Origin: Spirochaetota bacterium
GTDB taxonomy: Bacteria > Spirochaetota > B62-G9 > DRHN01
Direction: 5' to 3'
DNA length: 42,693 nt
Assembly: GCA_020342115.1 (NCBI GenBank)
Contig: CP070841.1
Coordinates: 1,124,493 to 1,167,185 of the forward strand
Part shown: piece after piece, positions 16,154 through 25,270 of the stretch
Layout: each line of letters starts with the position of its first letter
Position numbering within the stretch: the first letter of the stretch is position 1
Notes under the pieces: model-generated
Told to the model about the DNA's origin: nothing
Databases searched by the model: none
Seen by the model: only the letters and a program-made list of their open reading frames with translations
Made by a program: the position numbers and the translations under genes

Positions 16154-17478
16154 TATAAGTTTCTCCCACGGATCTTTCCACCTCTCTTCATAAAACCGTC
16201 GTAGTGTCTCATCAAAAGGTGAGACTCAATCTGTTTCATTGTGTCAAGGTCCACCCCAACCATTATCAGAAGCGATGTTCCTCCCATCAAATAAGCCATT
16301 TCAGGCGGCAAACGAAGCCAATTCTGTATGAGAGTTGGAATGAGTGCAATAATAGCGAGAAATACTGAACCTGGAAGAACGATTCTATTAAGCACCTTCT
16401 GTAAGTATGTCGATGTATTGACACCAGGTCTAATTCCAGGGATATAACCTCCAACTTTTTTCAGGTTATCAGCAATATCTATTGGATTGAGCTGGATATT
16501 AGTATAGAAGTACGTAAAAAAGATGATTAAAAGAGCATAGAGTACAAGATACAAGGCTCTTCCTGGAGAGAGCAGGGTGGCGAGATTATCCAAAGCAGGA
16601 ACCCTTGCACCAAGAGTCTTTGCAATTTGTGCAGGGAAAAGGAGTATTGATGAAGCAAATATAATTGGGATAACCCCTGAAGGATTAATCTTGAGCGGTA
16701 GATGTGTCCCCTGAGCAGCATATACCTTTCTCCCCACAATCTTCTTTGCATGCTGGATCGGGATTCTCCTCTGGCCCTGCTGTTCGAGGATGACAAAGGC
16801 TACTATTCCTACGAATATAGCAAAGGAAGCAATGAGCACTATAGGATTAAGCTCACCAAGCTGCAGCTGATCATACACTTGCTTGAAGGCTACGGGTATC
16901 CGTGCAACAATTCCGATGAATATTATGAGCGATATTCCGTTTCCAATCCCTCTCTCCGTTATCTGCTCTCCTATCCACATCAAGAATATTGTACCCGCAA
17001 CCATCGATACAATCGCAGTAATGGTAAAACCAAGCCCCGGATTCACAATCACTTCTGGCTTTGAGCTCATGAAGCTGGTAAGTGCCATCCCCTGAACGCC
17101 ACTGATACCGATTGTTGCAACCCTCGTAATCTGCTGTATCTTCTTTCTTCCAACCTCCCCCTCTTTAGATAACCTTTCGAGCAGAGGAATAACTGCGGTT
17201 AAAAGCTGCATGATAATAGACGCAGATATATACGGCATTATACCTAAAGCAAAGAGAGTAAACCTACTCATTGCTCCTCCAGCAAACAGATCGATAAAGC
17301 CTAGAATCCCTCCTGCTGTCTGTGAAAAAATCTTCTCCAAAGCAACAGCATTAACCCCTGGAACTGGAATGTATGCTCCTACTCTGACAATAACAAGCAT
17401 AAGAAGGGTAAAAAATACCCGCTTTCTGAGCTCCGGAATTTTAAAGATATTAAAGGCTATATTACTCTGAGCTGCCAT
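16153..17478 (-). CDS. secY: Protein translocase channel SecY
   Basis: 441 residues with ten predicted membrane helices. Forms the channel for secreted and membrane proteins together with SecE and SecG. Signatures: GAYIPVPGVN, the plug-region FDLFAGGAMSRFT-like sequence, LFALGIMPYISASIIMQLLT, GNGISLIIFIGI, GQRRIPIQHAKK and NPSGVIPIIFA. The C-terminal tail is short and basic. A partial secE lies at the far right of the window, so both channel genes bracket the supercluster. Confidence 0.98.
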   Translation of the reverse strand: MAAQSNIAFNIFKIPELRKRVFFTLLMLVIVRVGAYIPVPGVNAVALEKIFSQTAGGILGFIDLFAGGAMSRFTLFALGIMPYISASIIMQLLTAVIPLLERLSKEGEVGRKKIQQITRVATIGISGVQGMALTSFMSSKPEVIVNPGLGFTITAIVSMVAGTIFLMWIGEQITERGIGNGISLIIFIGIVARIPVAFKQVYDQLQLGELNPIVLIASFAIFVGIVAFVILEQQGQRRIPIQHAKKIVGRKVYAAQGTHLPLKINPSGVIPIIFASSILLFPAQIAKTLGARVPALDNLATLLSPGRALYLVLYALLIIFFTYFYTNIQLNPIDIADNLKKVGGYIPGIRPGVNTSTYLQKVLNRIVLPGSVFLAIIALIPTLIQNWLRLPPEMAYLMGGTSLLIMVGVDLDTMKQIESHLLMRHYDGFMKRGGKIRGRNL

Positions 17479-17481
17479 GAC

Positions 17482-17955
17482 TTATCCTTGTCCTTCGATA
17501 ATTTTCTTACCCTGATGCTCCTTCACAATTTGGACTTCTCCACCAGCGGCCTCTACAGCTTCCCTGGCCTTTTTTGAAACCTTGTGCACGGAGATCTGCA
17601 ACTTCTTATTTAGTTCCCCTTTAGCAAGTAGCTTTACCCACTGATTCTTGCGATTTACCAATCGATCTTTGAGGAGTATCTCATAATCGACCTTCTGCCC
17701 ACTCTTGTACCTGTTGAGATCGCTAAGGTTGATAATCTGATAGCTCTTTTCGAACGAGCTATTATTGAATCCACGCTTCGGAATCCTGCGCACCAGTGGC
17801 ATTTGTCCGCCTTCAAACCCGATCTTCCTTTTATACCCGGACCTGCATTTTTGTCCCTTTGTACCTTTTCCACTTGTAGTACCTTTTCCAGTTCCAGTTC
17901 CCCTTCCCAGCACTTTTTTCTGCCTTATAGCTCCACTAGGTGGTTTGATTTTCAT
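17482..17955 (-). CDS. rplO: 50S ribosomal protein L15
   Basis: 157 residues. Starts MKIKPPSGAIRQKKVLGRGT with the Gly/Lys-rich extension (GTGTGKGTTSGKGTKGQKCR) and the GFEGGQMPLVRRIPKRGFNN core typical of L15, which reaches into 23S rRNA late in assembly. It overlaps the rpmD stop (ATGA) and precedes secY by 3 bases. Confidence 0.98.
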   Translation of the reverse strand: MKIKPPSGAIRQKKVLGRGTGTGKGTTSGKGTKGQKCRSGYKRKIGFEGGQMPLVRRIPKRGFNNSSFEKSYQIINLSDLNRYKSGQKVDYEILLKDRLVNRKNQWVKLLAKGELNKKLQISVHKVSKKAREAVEAAGGEVQIVKEHQGKKIIEGQG

Positions 17956-18140
17956 TTCTCTATCCTCTCAGTTTCAAGCAGATGATTCACTTTGAAAATC
18001 ATACCATCTACCGCTGGATTTTGTTCTTTTACCACTGTTGATTCCCGCTTTCTTAAACCAAGTGCTCGTACAATCTTTCGCTGTTTTTCCGGTACACCTA
18101 TGAGACTCTTCACGAGCTTAATCTTTATCAGCTTTTTCAT
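17952..18140 (-). CDS. rpmD: 50S ribosomal protein L30
   Basis: 62 residues, the normal L30 length: MKKLIKIKLVKSLIGVPEKQ, VRALGLRKRESTVV, and a C-terminal MIFKVNHLLETERI. I took the ATG at 18140, one base after the rpsE stop; the longer frame to 18188 lies wholly inside rpsE and adds non-homologous residues. Confidence 0.96.
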   Translation of the reverse strand: MKKLIKIKLVKSLIGVPEKQRKIVRALGLRKRESTVVKEQNPAVDGMIFKVNHLLETERIEK

Positions 18141-18141
18141 C

Positions 18142-18651
18142 TTATCCAAACAGCTCCTTAAAAGTCTTACCCCTGTTCTGCAATACATCGCTCATATCCA
18201 TGAGGCTTATTAATCCGTTCATTGTAGCCTTCACAACGTTGATTGCATTATTGGTACCTAGAGATTTTGTGAGAATGTCCTTGATACCAGCCTGTTCAAC
18301 AACAGCACGAACCGGTCCACCCGCAATTATTCCGGTTCCTGGAGAAGCTGGTTTGAGAATCACCTTCCCACTTTTAAATTTCCCATAAACCTCATGAGAT
18401 ATGGTGCTTCCTTTTATATTTATTTTCACGATGTTTTTCTTAGCATCTTCAACACCTTTTCGAATTGCTTCAGATACTTCATTTGCCTTTCCAAATCCTA
18501 TTCCAACTCTTCCATTTTTATCGCCAACGACCATTAAAGCACTAAAACTGAACCTGCGTCCTCCCTTTACCACTTTTGCAACCCTGTTCAGCTTAATTAA
18601 CTTCTCTGTAAACTCTTCTTCCTTCTCCTCTTGAATCTCAACGTCACCCAA
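18142..18651 (-). CDS. rpsE: 30S ribosomal protein S5
   Basis: 169 residues. Helps decoding accuracy together with S4. Signatures: [67 protein letters not shown]. The start is TTG with AGGAG 6-7 bases upstream; no in-frame ATG or GTG fits before the conserved sequence. The first ~15 residues are acidic ([11 protein letters not shown]), a modest extension. Confidence 0.97.
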   Translation of the reverse strand: MGDVEIQEEKEEEFTEKLIKLNRVAKVVKGGRRFSFSALMVVGDKNGRVGIGFGKANEVSEAIRKGVEDAKKNIVKINIKGSTISHEVYGKFKSGKVILKPASPGTGIIAGGPVRAVVEQAGIKDILTKSLGTNNAINVVKATMNGLISLMDMSDVLQNRGKTFKELFG

Positions 18652-18672
18652 AGAATACTCCTTACACTATTT

Positions 18673-19011
18673 TTATATTTTCAAGCCGCCCTTTCGTGCA
18701 CCTTCACATACTGCCTTTATAAGACCGTGATATGGATAACCATTTCTGTCGAACACACCCTCATTTATCTTCTTTTCCTTGAGCCTCTTAGCAAGCAGCT
18801 CACCAATTTTTGTCGCCCCCTCAAGATTTCCCTTTATCCCCTTTTCAAAATCTGATGCTGATATTATGGTTATTCCTTTTTCATCATCAATTGCCTGTAC
18901 ATATATATGTCGGTTGCTCTTAAATACCGAGATCCTTGGATTTTTTGCGGTTCCGAAGACTCTTTTTCTGATTCCCTTCTTTCTTCTCAATCTCCTCTCA
19001 GTTTTATTCAT
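18673..19011 (-). CDS. rplR: 50S ribosomal protein L18
   Basis: 112 residues. Binds 5S rRNA with L5 in the central protuberance. Signatures: RLRRKKGIRKRVFGTAKNPR, SVFKSNRHIYVQAIDDEKG, and the C-terminal FDRNGYPYHGLIKAVCEGAR. Normal length; between rplF and rpsE. Confidence 0.98.
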   Translation of the reverse strand: MNKTERRLRRKKGIRKRVFGTAKNPRISVFKSNRHIYVQAIDDEKGITIISASDFEKGIKGNLEGATKIGELLAKRLKEKKINEGVFDRNGYPYHGLIKAVCEGARKGGLKI

Positions 19012-19021
19012 ACCTTGACCT

Positions 19022-19561
19022 CTATTTTACCGCAGTTTTCCCCGCCTTTTTATGTATAATCTCATCGCTATACATGATTCCTTTTCCTTTATATGGCTCA
19101 GGAGGTTTAAACCGTCTGATATCGGTGGCAACCTGTCCCACAAGCTGTTTGTCTATCCCTGAGATGACAATTATTGTCCCTTCCTGAACCTCTACTGTTA
19201 TCCCTTCAGGGATAGCATACTCAATTGGGTGGGAAAAACCAAGATTAAGCTGGAGACTTTTTTCCTTAAGTTGTGCCTTATATCCAACACCAGTGATCCT
19301 TAATGTTTTTTTATAACCCTCTGATACACCGACCACCATATTTTTGATAAGGGCTCTTATAAGCCCATAAAATGCTTTTGATCTATTGTCTGTACCGTTG
19401 TTGATTAAGAGAATGCTTTGTCCATCCTTTTTAATTTCACCATCGAAGAGAATATCCTGCTGAAGCATCCCCTTCGGACCCTTTACAGTAACCTTTGAAT
19501 CGGTATAATCAAATTCTACCTTGTCAGGTAAATCAATTGCAAGCTTACCTATTCGAGACAT
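19022..19561 (-). CDS. rplF: 50S ribosomal protein L6
   Basis: 179 residues. MSRIGKLAIDLPDKVEF start, two similar alpha/beta halves, and the signature RRFKPPEPYKGKGIMYSDE near the end. Located near the factor-binding site. Normal length and position. Confidence 0.98.
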   Translation of the reverse strand: MSRIGKLAIDLPDKVEFDYTDSKVTVKGPKGMLQQDILFDGEIKKDGQSILLINNGTDNRSKAFYGLIRALIKNMVVGVSEGYKKTLRITGVGYKAQLKEKSLQLNLGFSHPIEYAIPEGITVEVQEGTIIVISGIDKQLVGQVATDIRRFKPPEPYKGKGIMYSDEIIHKKAGKTAVK

Positions 19562-19577
19562 AATATCCTTCCTAATT

Positions 19578-19976
19578 CTACCAGATACAGCATATTACTT
19601 CTCCCCCCAGGTTCTTCTCACGTGCCTTCTTATCAGTCAACACCCCCTTCGAGGTGGAGATGATTGATGTTCCAAGTCCGTTGTATACTCTGGGGAGATC
19701 ATGCTTCTTTCTATACACCCTGAGGCCAGGTTTTGATATCCTCAAAAGATTATGTATGATGCTTTGACCAGTTGTAGTGTATTTTAGATAAATACGGATA
19801 TATGACCTTTTCCCTTCTTCAATAATCTTAAAGTTCTTTATATACCCTTCATTCTTGAATATTTTTATAATTTCCATCTTTAACTTACTTGCCGGAATGT
19901 CCACCTTGTCCTTTTTTACTCTGTTTGCATTCCTGATAACAGTTAACATATTTGCAATTGGATCAGATAAACTCAC
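19578..19976 (-). CDS. rpsH: 30S ribosomal protein S8
   Basis: 132 residues. Central-domain 16S binder; in E. coli the regulator of the spc operon. Signatures: SDPIANMLTVIRNANRVKKD, PRVYNGLGTSIISTSKGVLT, GGEVICCIW. The GTG at 19976 is preferred, with AGAGG 8 bases upstream; a GTG at 19985 overlaps that ribosome site. Confidence 0.97.
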   Translation of the reverse strand: MSLSDPIANMLTVIRNANRVKKDKVDIPASKLKMEIIKIFKNEGYIKNFKIIEEGKRSYIRIYLKYTTTGQSIIHNLLRISKPGLRVYRKKHDLPRVYNGLGTSIISTSKGVLTDKKAREKNLGGEVICCIW

Positions 19977-20021
19977 TATCTTCACCTCTTTCTAAAGATT
20001 TTGTGTTAGCGCTATGACCGA

Positions 20022-20207
20022 TTACCAGCTTGATTTTGTTACTCCTGGAATCATCCCTTTATGGACAAGTTTGCGAAAGCATAACCTGCACATATCGAAC
20101 TTCCTGAGATAGCCCCTCGATCTCCCACAGAGCTTGCAGCGATTGTAATACCTTGTCTTATACTTTTGTGGACGTTTCGCTTTGGCTATCAGAGATTTCC
20201 TTGCCAT
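20022..20207 (-). CDS. rpsN: 30S ribosomal protein S14, zinc-binding short form
   Basis: 61 residues with the CKLC...CRLC zinc ribbon ([20 protein letters not shown]) of the type Z protein, ending PGVTKSSW. Head protein of the small subunit. The short zinc form matches S4, L36 and L24 here, which also keep zinc motifs. Confidence 0.98.
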   Translation of the reverse strand: MARKSLIAKAKRPQKYKTRYYNRCKLCGRSRGYLRKFDMCRLCFRKLVHKGMIPGVTKSSW

Positions 20208-20291
20208 CCTTTGCTCCTTCTGCCTAACACAGGTTTTAGATCCCTTAAATCCTAACTACTTTGGTATATACCTATTAAATATTCCTTCATC

Positions 20292-21194
20292 CTACCTTCT
20301 GTAGGGCATCCCAAAGGCCTCAAGAAGCTTTCTCGCTTCTTCATCTGTCCTGGATGTAGTTGCAATGACAACATCCATACCATGTATTTTTTCCACCTTG
20401 TCGTAATCGATCTCGGGAAAGATAATCTGCTCCTTGATTCCTACAGCAAAATTCCCCCTGCCATCGAATGAATCTTTCGAAACACCTCTAAAATCTCTTA
20501 CCCTGGGGAGTGCAATATTAATAAATCTATCGAGGAATTCATACATCCTATCTCCCCGCAATGTTACTTTACATCCGATCTCCATCCCTTTTCGGAGCTT
20601 GAATCCAGCAATAGAACGCTTTGCCTTTGTTTTAACAGATTTTTGACCGCTTATAAGTGCAAGTTCATCAACTGAGGCTTCAAGGAGTTTCTTGTTCTGT
20701 ATGGCTTCTCCCAGACCAATATTAAGCACGATCTTATCAAGTTTTGGTACCTGCATGATGTTTTTATAGCTAAACTCCTTCACCAGAAGGTCTACTATCT
20801 CTTCTTTGTATTTCTTTTTCAATCTGGGAATATATCCCTTCTTTTTACCACCGGAAGGTTTCTCTATCTCCACACCGCCAGAGGGTTTTACTTTCTCCGC
20901 ATCACCCGCTGTCTTTTCTTTATTCACACCAACCGTATTTTTTTCTTTGCCAACAACACCTTTGGCTGTACTCCCCTTATTACCGCCCTGTTTACTACCT
21001 TCGGTAGTAAGTTTGGCAGTACTACCCTTCTTACTGTCCTGAGTTTTTGCTTTATCAGTACTGTCCTTTACATTACTACCCTGCTTACTGCCCTGTTTAC
21101 TACCTTCGGTAGTAAGCCCGGCCGTAACCTTAGCAGTACTGTCACCGGCAGTACTGCCGGATGTCTTCTCGTTATTAGCACTACTTTTTCCCAT
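20292..21194 (-). CDS. rplE: 50S ribosomal protein L5 with a ~120-residue repetitive N-terminal extension
   Basis: 300 residues against about 180 in the family. Residues 121-300 are a complete L5 ([68 protein letters not shown]), the 5S rRNA binder. Residues 1-120 are low complexity, Gly/Ser/Thr/Lys-rich, with TTEGSKQG twice. No internal start with a ribosome site precedes the core, and the whole stretch stays open, so the extension is probably translated. The only ribosome site (GAGG) lies about 11 bases before the ATG at 21194. Role of the extension unknown. Confidence 0.93.
   Translation of the reverse strand: MGKSSANNEKTSGSTAGDSTAKVTAGLTTEGSKQGSKQGSNVKDSTDKAKTQDSKKGSTAKLTTEGSKQGGNKGSTAKGVVGKEKNTVGVNKEKTAGDAEKVKPSGGVEIEKPSGGKKKGYIPRLKKKYKEEIVDLLVKEFSYKNIMQVPKLDKIVLNIGLGEAIQNKKLLEASVDELALISGQKSVKTKAKRSIAGFKLRKGMEIGCKVTLRGDRMYEFLDRFINIALPRVRDFRGVSKDSFDGRGNFAVGIKEQIIFPEIDYDKVEKIHGMDVVIATTSRTDEEARKLLEAFGMPYRR
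20985..21116 (-). repeat. Direct repeats containing palindromes inside the L5 extension
   Basis: An exact 27-base direct repeat occurs at 20985-21011 and 21090-21116, 105 bases (35 codons) apart and in frame. Each copy holds an inverted repeat with 8-base arms TTACTACC/GGTAGTAA and a 3-base loop (20992-21010 and 21097-21115). A further palindrome GGCAGTACTGCC lies near 21153. The coding extension thus looks assembled from short palindromic units. Confidence 0.85.
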
Positions 21195-21262
21195 GTTTCT
21201 GCTACCTCAAAATTCCATCAAAATGCATATGATACTCTATTAACAGTGCTTTTATCCCCATT

Positions 21263-21586
21263 TTACACTTTATCCATGATCTCACCGCACTTACCGCATG
21301 CTCTTACTCGCTTACCATCCTCGAGCTGTTTTTTGCGTATCCTCACTGCCTCATCACATTTGGGACATACAACCTTTACATTTGAAATATTTACAGGTGA
21401 TTCTATGTCGATTATTCCACCCTTCTGGTTCTGCTGGCTAGGTCGCTGCATCTTTTTCACCATATTGAGACCTTCAATAACAAGCCGTGTGTTTTTTTTA
21501 TCTACAAGGAGTACCTTTCCAGTTTTTCCCTTATCCTTACCTGTAAGAATCTTCACCTTATCATTTTTTTTAACCAGTATTCCCAT
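21263..21586 (-). CDS. rplX: 50S ribosomal protein L24 with C-terminal zinc motif
   Basis: 107 residues. KOW motif near the start (VKKNDKVKILTGKDKGKTGK), then GLNMVKKMQRPSQQNQKGGI, and a C-terminal zinc-ribbon pair VCPKCDE...ACGKCGE. One of the first proteins to bind 23S rRNA. It begins 158 bases after rplN, an unusually large gap for this cluster, filled by palindromes. Confidence 0.97.
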   Translation of the reverse strand: MGILVKKNDKVKILTGKDKGKTGKVLLVDKKNTRLVIEGLNMVKKMQRPSQQNQKGGIIDIESPVNISNVKVVCPKCDEAVRIRKKQLEDGKRVRACGKCGEIMDKV

Positions 21587-21651
21587 TACAGTACCCTTCT
21601 ATTGTTAAACCTAATTACGAAAACTTTGTTACTGTAACACCTTTGTGCACT

Positions 21652-21681
21652 GGAGTTTGAAGTTATAAAACTTCAAACTCC
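21652..21681 (-). repeat. Palindrome 1 of 3 between rplN and rplX
   Basis: Inverted repeat with perfect 13-base arms (GGAGTTTGAAGTT and its complement) and a 4-base ATAA loop. Outer GTGC (21645-21648) and GCAC (21685-21688) extend the pairing. No T-run follows, so it is not a simple terminator. Confidence 0.9.
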
Positions 21682-21697
21682 TAAGCACCTGCGTCTG

Positions 21698-21729
21698 AGC
21701 GTTTAAGTTTCTTAAGAAACTTAAACGCT
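21698..21729 (-). repeat. Palindrome 2 of 3 between rplN and rplX
   Basis: Perfect 32-base palindrome with no unpaired centre (half: AGCGTTTAAGTTTCTT). Its GTTTAAGTTT core resembles the GTTTGAAGTT core of palindrome 1, with matching changes on both arms. Confidence 0.9.
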
Positions 21730-21732
21730 TAA

Positions 21733-21762
21733 GCTCCCGAGGTGTTATAACACCTCGGGAGC
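21733..21762 (-). repeat. Palindrome 3 of 3, formed on the 3' end of rplN
   Basis: Perfect 30-base palindrome (half: GCTCCCGAGGTGTTA). On the minus strand its first half is the last five rplN codons (Ala-Pro-Glu-Val-Leu, conserved in L14) and the stop TAA lies at the centre; the second half is the exact inverted copy in the gap. Translating ribosomes would melt it. Confidence 0.9.
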
Positions 21763-22113
21763 AAGGGACACAACCTTCATGAATTGCTTCTCCCGAAGCT
21801 CCCTTGCCACAGGTCCGAAAACCCTTGTACCCCTCGGATTGTTCAGATTGTCGATAACAACTGCAGCATTTTCATCAAACTTTATATAAGAGCCATCAGT
21901 CCGACCGATCTCTTTCTTAGTCCTAACAATTACAGCTTTTACCTTATCACCCTTCTTGATCGGAGAGTTGGGTATGGCACTCTTTACAGAGCAGACTATA
22001 ATATCTCCAATCGATGCATATCTGCGCATTGAGCCACCAAGAACTTTAATGCAAAGCAGGGTTTTGGCACCGCTGTTATCCGCAACATTAAGGTATGATT
22101 CAGTCTGTATCAT
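21745..22113 (-). CDS. rplN: 50S ribosomal protein L14
   Basis: 122 residues, fully typical: [20 protein letters not shown], the [19 protein letters not shown] loop, [32 protein letters not shown] and the ending [10 protein letters not shown]. Subunit-interface protein. Its last codons form one arm of palindrome 3. It follows rpsQ by 3 bases. Confidence 0.98.
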   Translation of the reverse strand: MIQTESYLNVADNSGAKTLLCIKVLGGSMRRYASIGDIIVCSVKSAIPNSPIKKGDKVKAVIVRTKKEIGRTDGSYIKFDENAAVVIDNLNNPRGTRVFGPVARELREKQFMKVVSLAPEVL

Positions 22114-22116
22114 ATA

Positions 22117-22386
22117 TCACTTCGCCCTCTCGATTATCTCCACGAGTTTCCATGTTTTGTGTTTACTAATGGGTCGTGTCTCGATTATCTTCACCATATC
22201 GCCGGTTTTGCATTCATTTTTCTCATCATGTGCAATATATCGTTTTGACCTCTTGATATACTTTTTATATATACGGTGCTGTTTCAGTCTTTCAACAGAC
22301 ACAACAATACTTTTATCCATCTTATCGCTTATCACTGTTCCAATCATCTGCCGTTTATGCGGTTTTCTTTCTTCTTTATCTGTCAA
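22117..22386 (-). CDS. rpsQ: 30S ribosomal protein S17
   Basis: 89 residues. OB-fold 16S binder: [60 protein letters not shown]. The start is TTG at 22386 with GGAGG 6 bases upstream; the first ATG downstream would cut into the conserved fold. Confidence 0.97.
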   Translation of the reverse strand: MTDKEERKPHKRQMIGTVISDKMDKSIVVSVERLKQHRIYKKYIKRSKRYIAHDEKNECKTGDMVKIIETRPISKHKTWKLVEIIERAK

Positions 22387-22423
22387 CTTCTCCCTCCATC
22401 GAAAAGTGTACTAAGGCTGTGTG

Positions 22424-22648
22424 TTAACTATTTTTACTTTCAACTTTTGACTTCCGAATCCCAAGCTCATATTCTCTTAGTATGGTGTTTATACGTGCAA
22501 TGCTTCTACGTGTTTCCCTTATCTTCAGTTCATTTTCAAGCTGTCCAACTATCTTGTTGAATCTAAATATTCGGTAATCTTTTATGCATTTATCCTTTAA
22601 TTCCTTGAGCTCATCTATAGTCATTTCATTTAAATTTTCTTTCCCCAT
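22424..22648 (-). CDS. rpmC: 50S ribosomal protein L29
   Basis: 74 residues. Two-helix protein near the exit tunnel, docking site for chaperones: MTIDELKELKDKCIKDYRIF, NKIVGQLENELKIRETRRSI, ARINTILRE. Slightly longer than the ~65-residue norm by a basic C-terminal KSKVESKNS. Confidence 0.96.
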   Translation of the reverse strand: MGKENLNEMTIDELKELKDKCIKDYRIFRFNKIVGQLENELKIRETRRSIARINTILREYELGIRKSKVESKNS

Positions 22649-22660
22649 GACTATTCCCTC

Positions 22661-23074
22661 TCAGACCGTCATTCTCACCACAAATTTTGTCTTAATAGGT
22701 AGTTTATGCGAAGCAAGCCGAAATGCCTCCCTTGCAAGCTCCTCTCGAACTCCACTGACCTCAAACATTACTCTCCCGGGTTTTACCACTGAAACCCAGT
22801 ACTCGGGCATACCTTTTCCTTTTCCCATTCTTGTTTCAGCCGGCTTCTTTGTATAAGGCATATCCGGAAATATCCTTATCCATACCTTTCCGCCTCTCTT
22901 CATATGACGTGTTATGGCAACTCGTGCTGCTTCGATTTGACGGTTTGTTATCCATCCCGGTTCAACAGCAGTTAAACCATACTCTCCGAAATTGATTAAA
23001 TTCCCCTGGGAAGTCTGCCCTTTTCTTCTACCCCGCTGCTTCTTTCTGTACTTGTATTTACCGGGTTGTAACAT
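22661..23074 (-). CDS. rplP: 50S ribosomal protein L16
   Basis: 137 residues. [20 protein letters not shown] start, [40 protein letters not shown], and [17 protein letters not shown]. Located near the A site and peptidyl-transferase centre. Normal length. Confidence 0.98.
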   Translation of the reverse strand: MLQPGKYKYRKKQRGRRKGQTSQGNLINFGEYGLTAVEPGWITNRQIEAARVAITRHMKRGGKVWIRIFPDMPYTKKPAETRMGKGKGMPEYWVSVVKPGRVMFEVSGVREELAREAFRLASHKLPIKTKFVVRMTV

Positions 23075-23097
23075 TATATTTCCATTCCTTCAATAAG

Positions 23098-23784
23098 TTA
23101 TTCAACAAGCGCTGTCTTTTTCTTTTTAATTAGCACGCCTGCATCAGGCCTCTCATCTTTTCTGAATATCTCTCCCTTATAAACCCACACCTTCACACCA
23201 ATGGAACCAAAAGTTGTTTTCGCCTCAGTGAACCCGTAATCTATATCAGCCCTGAATGTATGTAGCGGGATCATACCTTCTTTATAATGCTCTGAGCGGG
23301 CCATCTCTGCCCCACCGAGTCTTCCTGCACAAGATATTTTTATTCCACGTGCTCCTGCCTGTATTGCATAGGTAATCGCTTTCTTCATCGCCCTCCTAAA
23401 AGCCACACGTCCCTCAAGCTGCCGTGCAACGTTAGCCGCAATGAGATTTGCATCAAGCTCTGGATTCTTGATCTCCTTGATCTTGATTTGAATATTCAGA
23501 TCTGTGAATCGTCCTAGCTCCTTACTTATATCTTCAACTTCAGCACCCTTACGCCCAATAACGATCCCTGGACGCGCTGTATGAATAATGACATTGATCT
23601 TCTCCGGGTATCGTATTATTTCGACCTTGGATACCTCGCCACCTTTTAAGCGATCTTTTAAATAATTCCTGATAGCGATGTCCTCATGGAGATTCTTCTG
23701 GTACTCCTTCTTCGCATACCATCGAGAATCCCATGTCTTATTAATTCCAATCCTGAGTCCAATAGGGCTAACCTTTTGACCCAT
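23098..23784 (-). CDS. rpsC: 30S ribosomal protein S3
   Basis: 228 residues. [20 protein letters not shown], a KH domain with [18 protein letters not shown], and the C-terminal domain [12 protein letters not shown]. mRNA-entry helicase protein. GGAGGTC precedes the ATG. Normal length. Confidence 0.98.
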   Translation of the reverse strand: MGQKVSPIGLRIGINKTWDSRWYAKKEYQKNLHEDIAIRNYLKDRLKGGEVSKVEIIRYPEKINVIIHTARPGIVIGRKGAEVEDISKELGRFTDLNIQIKIKEIKNPELDANLIAANVARQLEGRVAFRRAMKKAITYAIQAGARGIKISCAGRLGGAEMARSEHYKEGMIPLHTFRADIDYGFTEAKTTFGSIGVKVWVYKGEIFRKDERPDAGVLIKKKKTALVE

Positions 23785-23796
23785 CTTGACCTCCGA

Positions 23797-24144
23797 TTAT
23801 TTCTTGATTTCTTCTCCAGAAACAACAACTGATATGTGACAGGTACGCTTTCGCTTTCTATCTGCCCTTCCACGTGCACGTGGAATATATCTCTTCAGTG
23901 TAGGGCCTTCATTTACTCCTATATCCTCAACTATTATTCCATCTTCATCTATGTTCTTATTGTTTGCCAGCAGATTTGCCACTGCCGACTGCATTACACG
24001 GTGCAGAATCCTCGCCCCCCTTGCAGAAGCAAGAGTGAGAACTGCATTTGCCTCTCTGTATTGCATCGATTTTACAATTCTACAGTACGGATTTACCTTT
24101 TTGGCAGATATTTTCACGTATTTGGCTATTGCTCTGGCAACCAT
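23797..24144 (-). CDS. rplV: 50S ribosomal protein L22
   Basis: 115 residues. Lines the exit tunnel: AIAKYVKISAKKVNPYCRIV, VMQSAVANLLANNKNID, VNEGPTLKRYIPRARGRADR, RTCHISVVVSG. The ATG at 24144 has GAGGAG 8 bases upstream; a TTG one codon earlier is possible. Confidence 0.97.
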   Translation of the reverse strand: MVARAIAKYVKISAKKVNPYCRIVKSMQYREANAVLTLASARGARILHRVMQSAVANLLANNKNIDEDGIIVEDIGVNEGPTLKRYIPRARGRADRKRKRTCHISVVVSGEEIKK

Positions 24145-24156
24145 CAAGACTACTCC

Positions 24157-24438
24157 TCACCGTACTCTCGAAGTCCTTTCACTCCCAGCGTGTCCTTTGA
24201 ATATTCTTGTAGGAGCAAATTCTCCCAGCTTGTGCCCTACCATATTCTCTGTAATAAAGACCGGGAAGAACTTCTTACCATTATACACATTAAAGGTATG
24301 ACCAACCATTTCTGGGAATATAGTTGATCTTCTTGACCAGGTTCTGATTATCTTCTTCTCGTTCCTGTTATTTAGCTCTATGACCTTTTTATAGAGCTTC
24401 TTGTCAATAAATGGGCCTTTCTTTATAGACCTGGACAT
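24157..24438 (-). CDS. rpsS: 30S ribosomal protein S19
   Basis: 93 residues: [73 protein letters not shown]. Head protein near the A-site finger. Its ATG shares one base with the rplB stop (TAATG). Confidence 0.98.
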   Translation of the reverse strand: MSRSIKKGPFIDKKLYKKVIELNNRNEKKIIRTWSRRSTIFPEMVGHTFNVYNGKKFFPVFITENMVGHKLGEFAPTRIFKGHAGSERTSRVR

Positions 24439-25265
24439 TAACGTTTCCTCTTGCTTATGATATACTTATCTGACGGCTTGTTCTTTTTCCTTGTTTTATA
24501 TCCTTTTGTAGGTTTACCCCACGGTGAAACAGGATGTCTTCCGCCGGAAGCTTTTCCTTCACCACCCCCATGGGGATGATCTACAGGATTCATAGCAACC
24601 CCTCTTACCTTCGGTCTTCGTCCGAGCCACCTGGAGCGGCCCGCTTTTCCAAGTGATATATTAAAATGATCCTGGTTTCCAATCTGGCCAACTGTCGCAA
24701 AATTGTTTTTATTTATTAGTCTGGTCTCACCTGAGGGAAGCTTTATAATACAGCTTTTTCCCTCCTTCCCCACTAGCTGGACAAAGGTTCCCGCTGATCG
24801 TGCGAGCTGTCCCCCTCTGCCCGCAGATAGCTCGACATTATGCACAATAGTACCGATAGGCATATTGCCGATAGGCATTGCATTGCCAGGGGAAACTTTT
24901 ACTTTTTTTCCAGCAATGAGACGATCTCCAACCTTGAGACCATCCGGGGCTAATATGTACCGCTTCTCACCATCTTTATAATTTAGGAGTGCTATTCTGG
25001 CACTTCTGTTTGGATCATATTCAATTGATACAACCTTGGCTTCAATATCTCTCTTATCTCTCTTGAAATCGATAACCCGATATCGCTTTTTTGTGCCTCC
25101 GCCTCTCCTGCGTAAAGTCATCCTTCCAGCGTTGTTTCTTCCGCTTATCCTCTTTTTCCCTTTAGTGAGGGGTTTATACGGTTTATGGGTTGTAATATCG
25201 CTTCCATCAACACTGGAAAAATACCTTCGTGATGGTGTTACAGGTTTATACTTCTTAATTGCCAT
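24438..25265 (-). CDS. rplB: 50S ribosomal protein L2
   Basis: 275 residues. Needed for subunit joining and peptidyl transfer. Signatures: [60 protein letters not shown], including the conserved His-rich loop. Normal length. Confidence 0.98.
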   Translation of the reverse strand: MAIKKYKPVTPSRRYFSSVDGSDITTHKPYKPLTKGKKRISGRNNAGRMTLRRRGGGTKKRYRVIDFKRDKRDIEAKVVSIEYDPNRSARIALLNYKDGEKRYILAPDGLKVGDRLIAGKKVKVSPGNAMPIGNMPIGTIVHNVELSAGRGGQLARSAGTFVQLVGKEGKSCIIKLPSGETRLINKNNFATVGQIGNQDHFNISLGKAGRSRWLGRRPKVRGVAMNPVDHPHGGGEGKASGGRHPVSPWGKPTKGYKTRKKNKPSDKYIISKRKR

Positions 25266-25270
25266 ATCGA

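Noticed and set aside
17952..18188. Longer L30 frame starting at 18188
   Set aside because: The extra 16 residues lie inside rpsE and do not resemble L30; the ATG at 18140 gives the family length.
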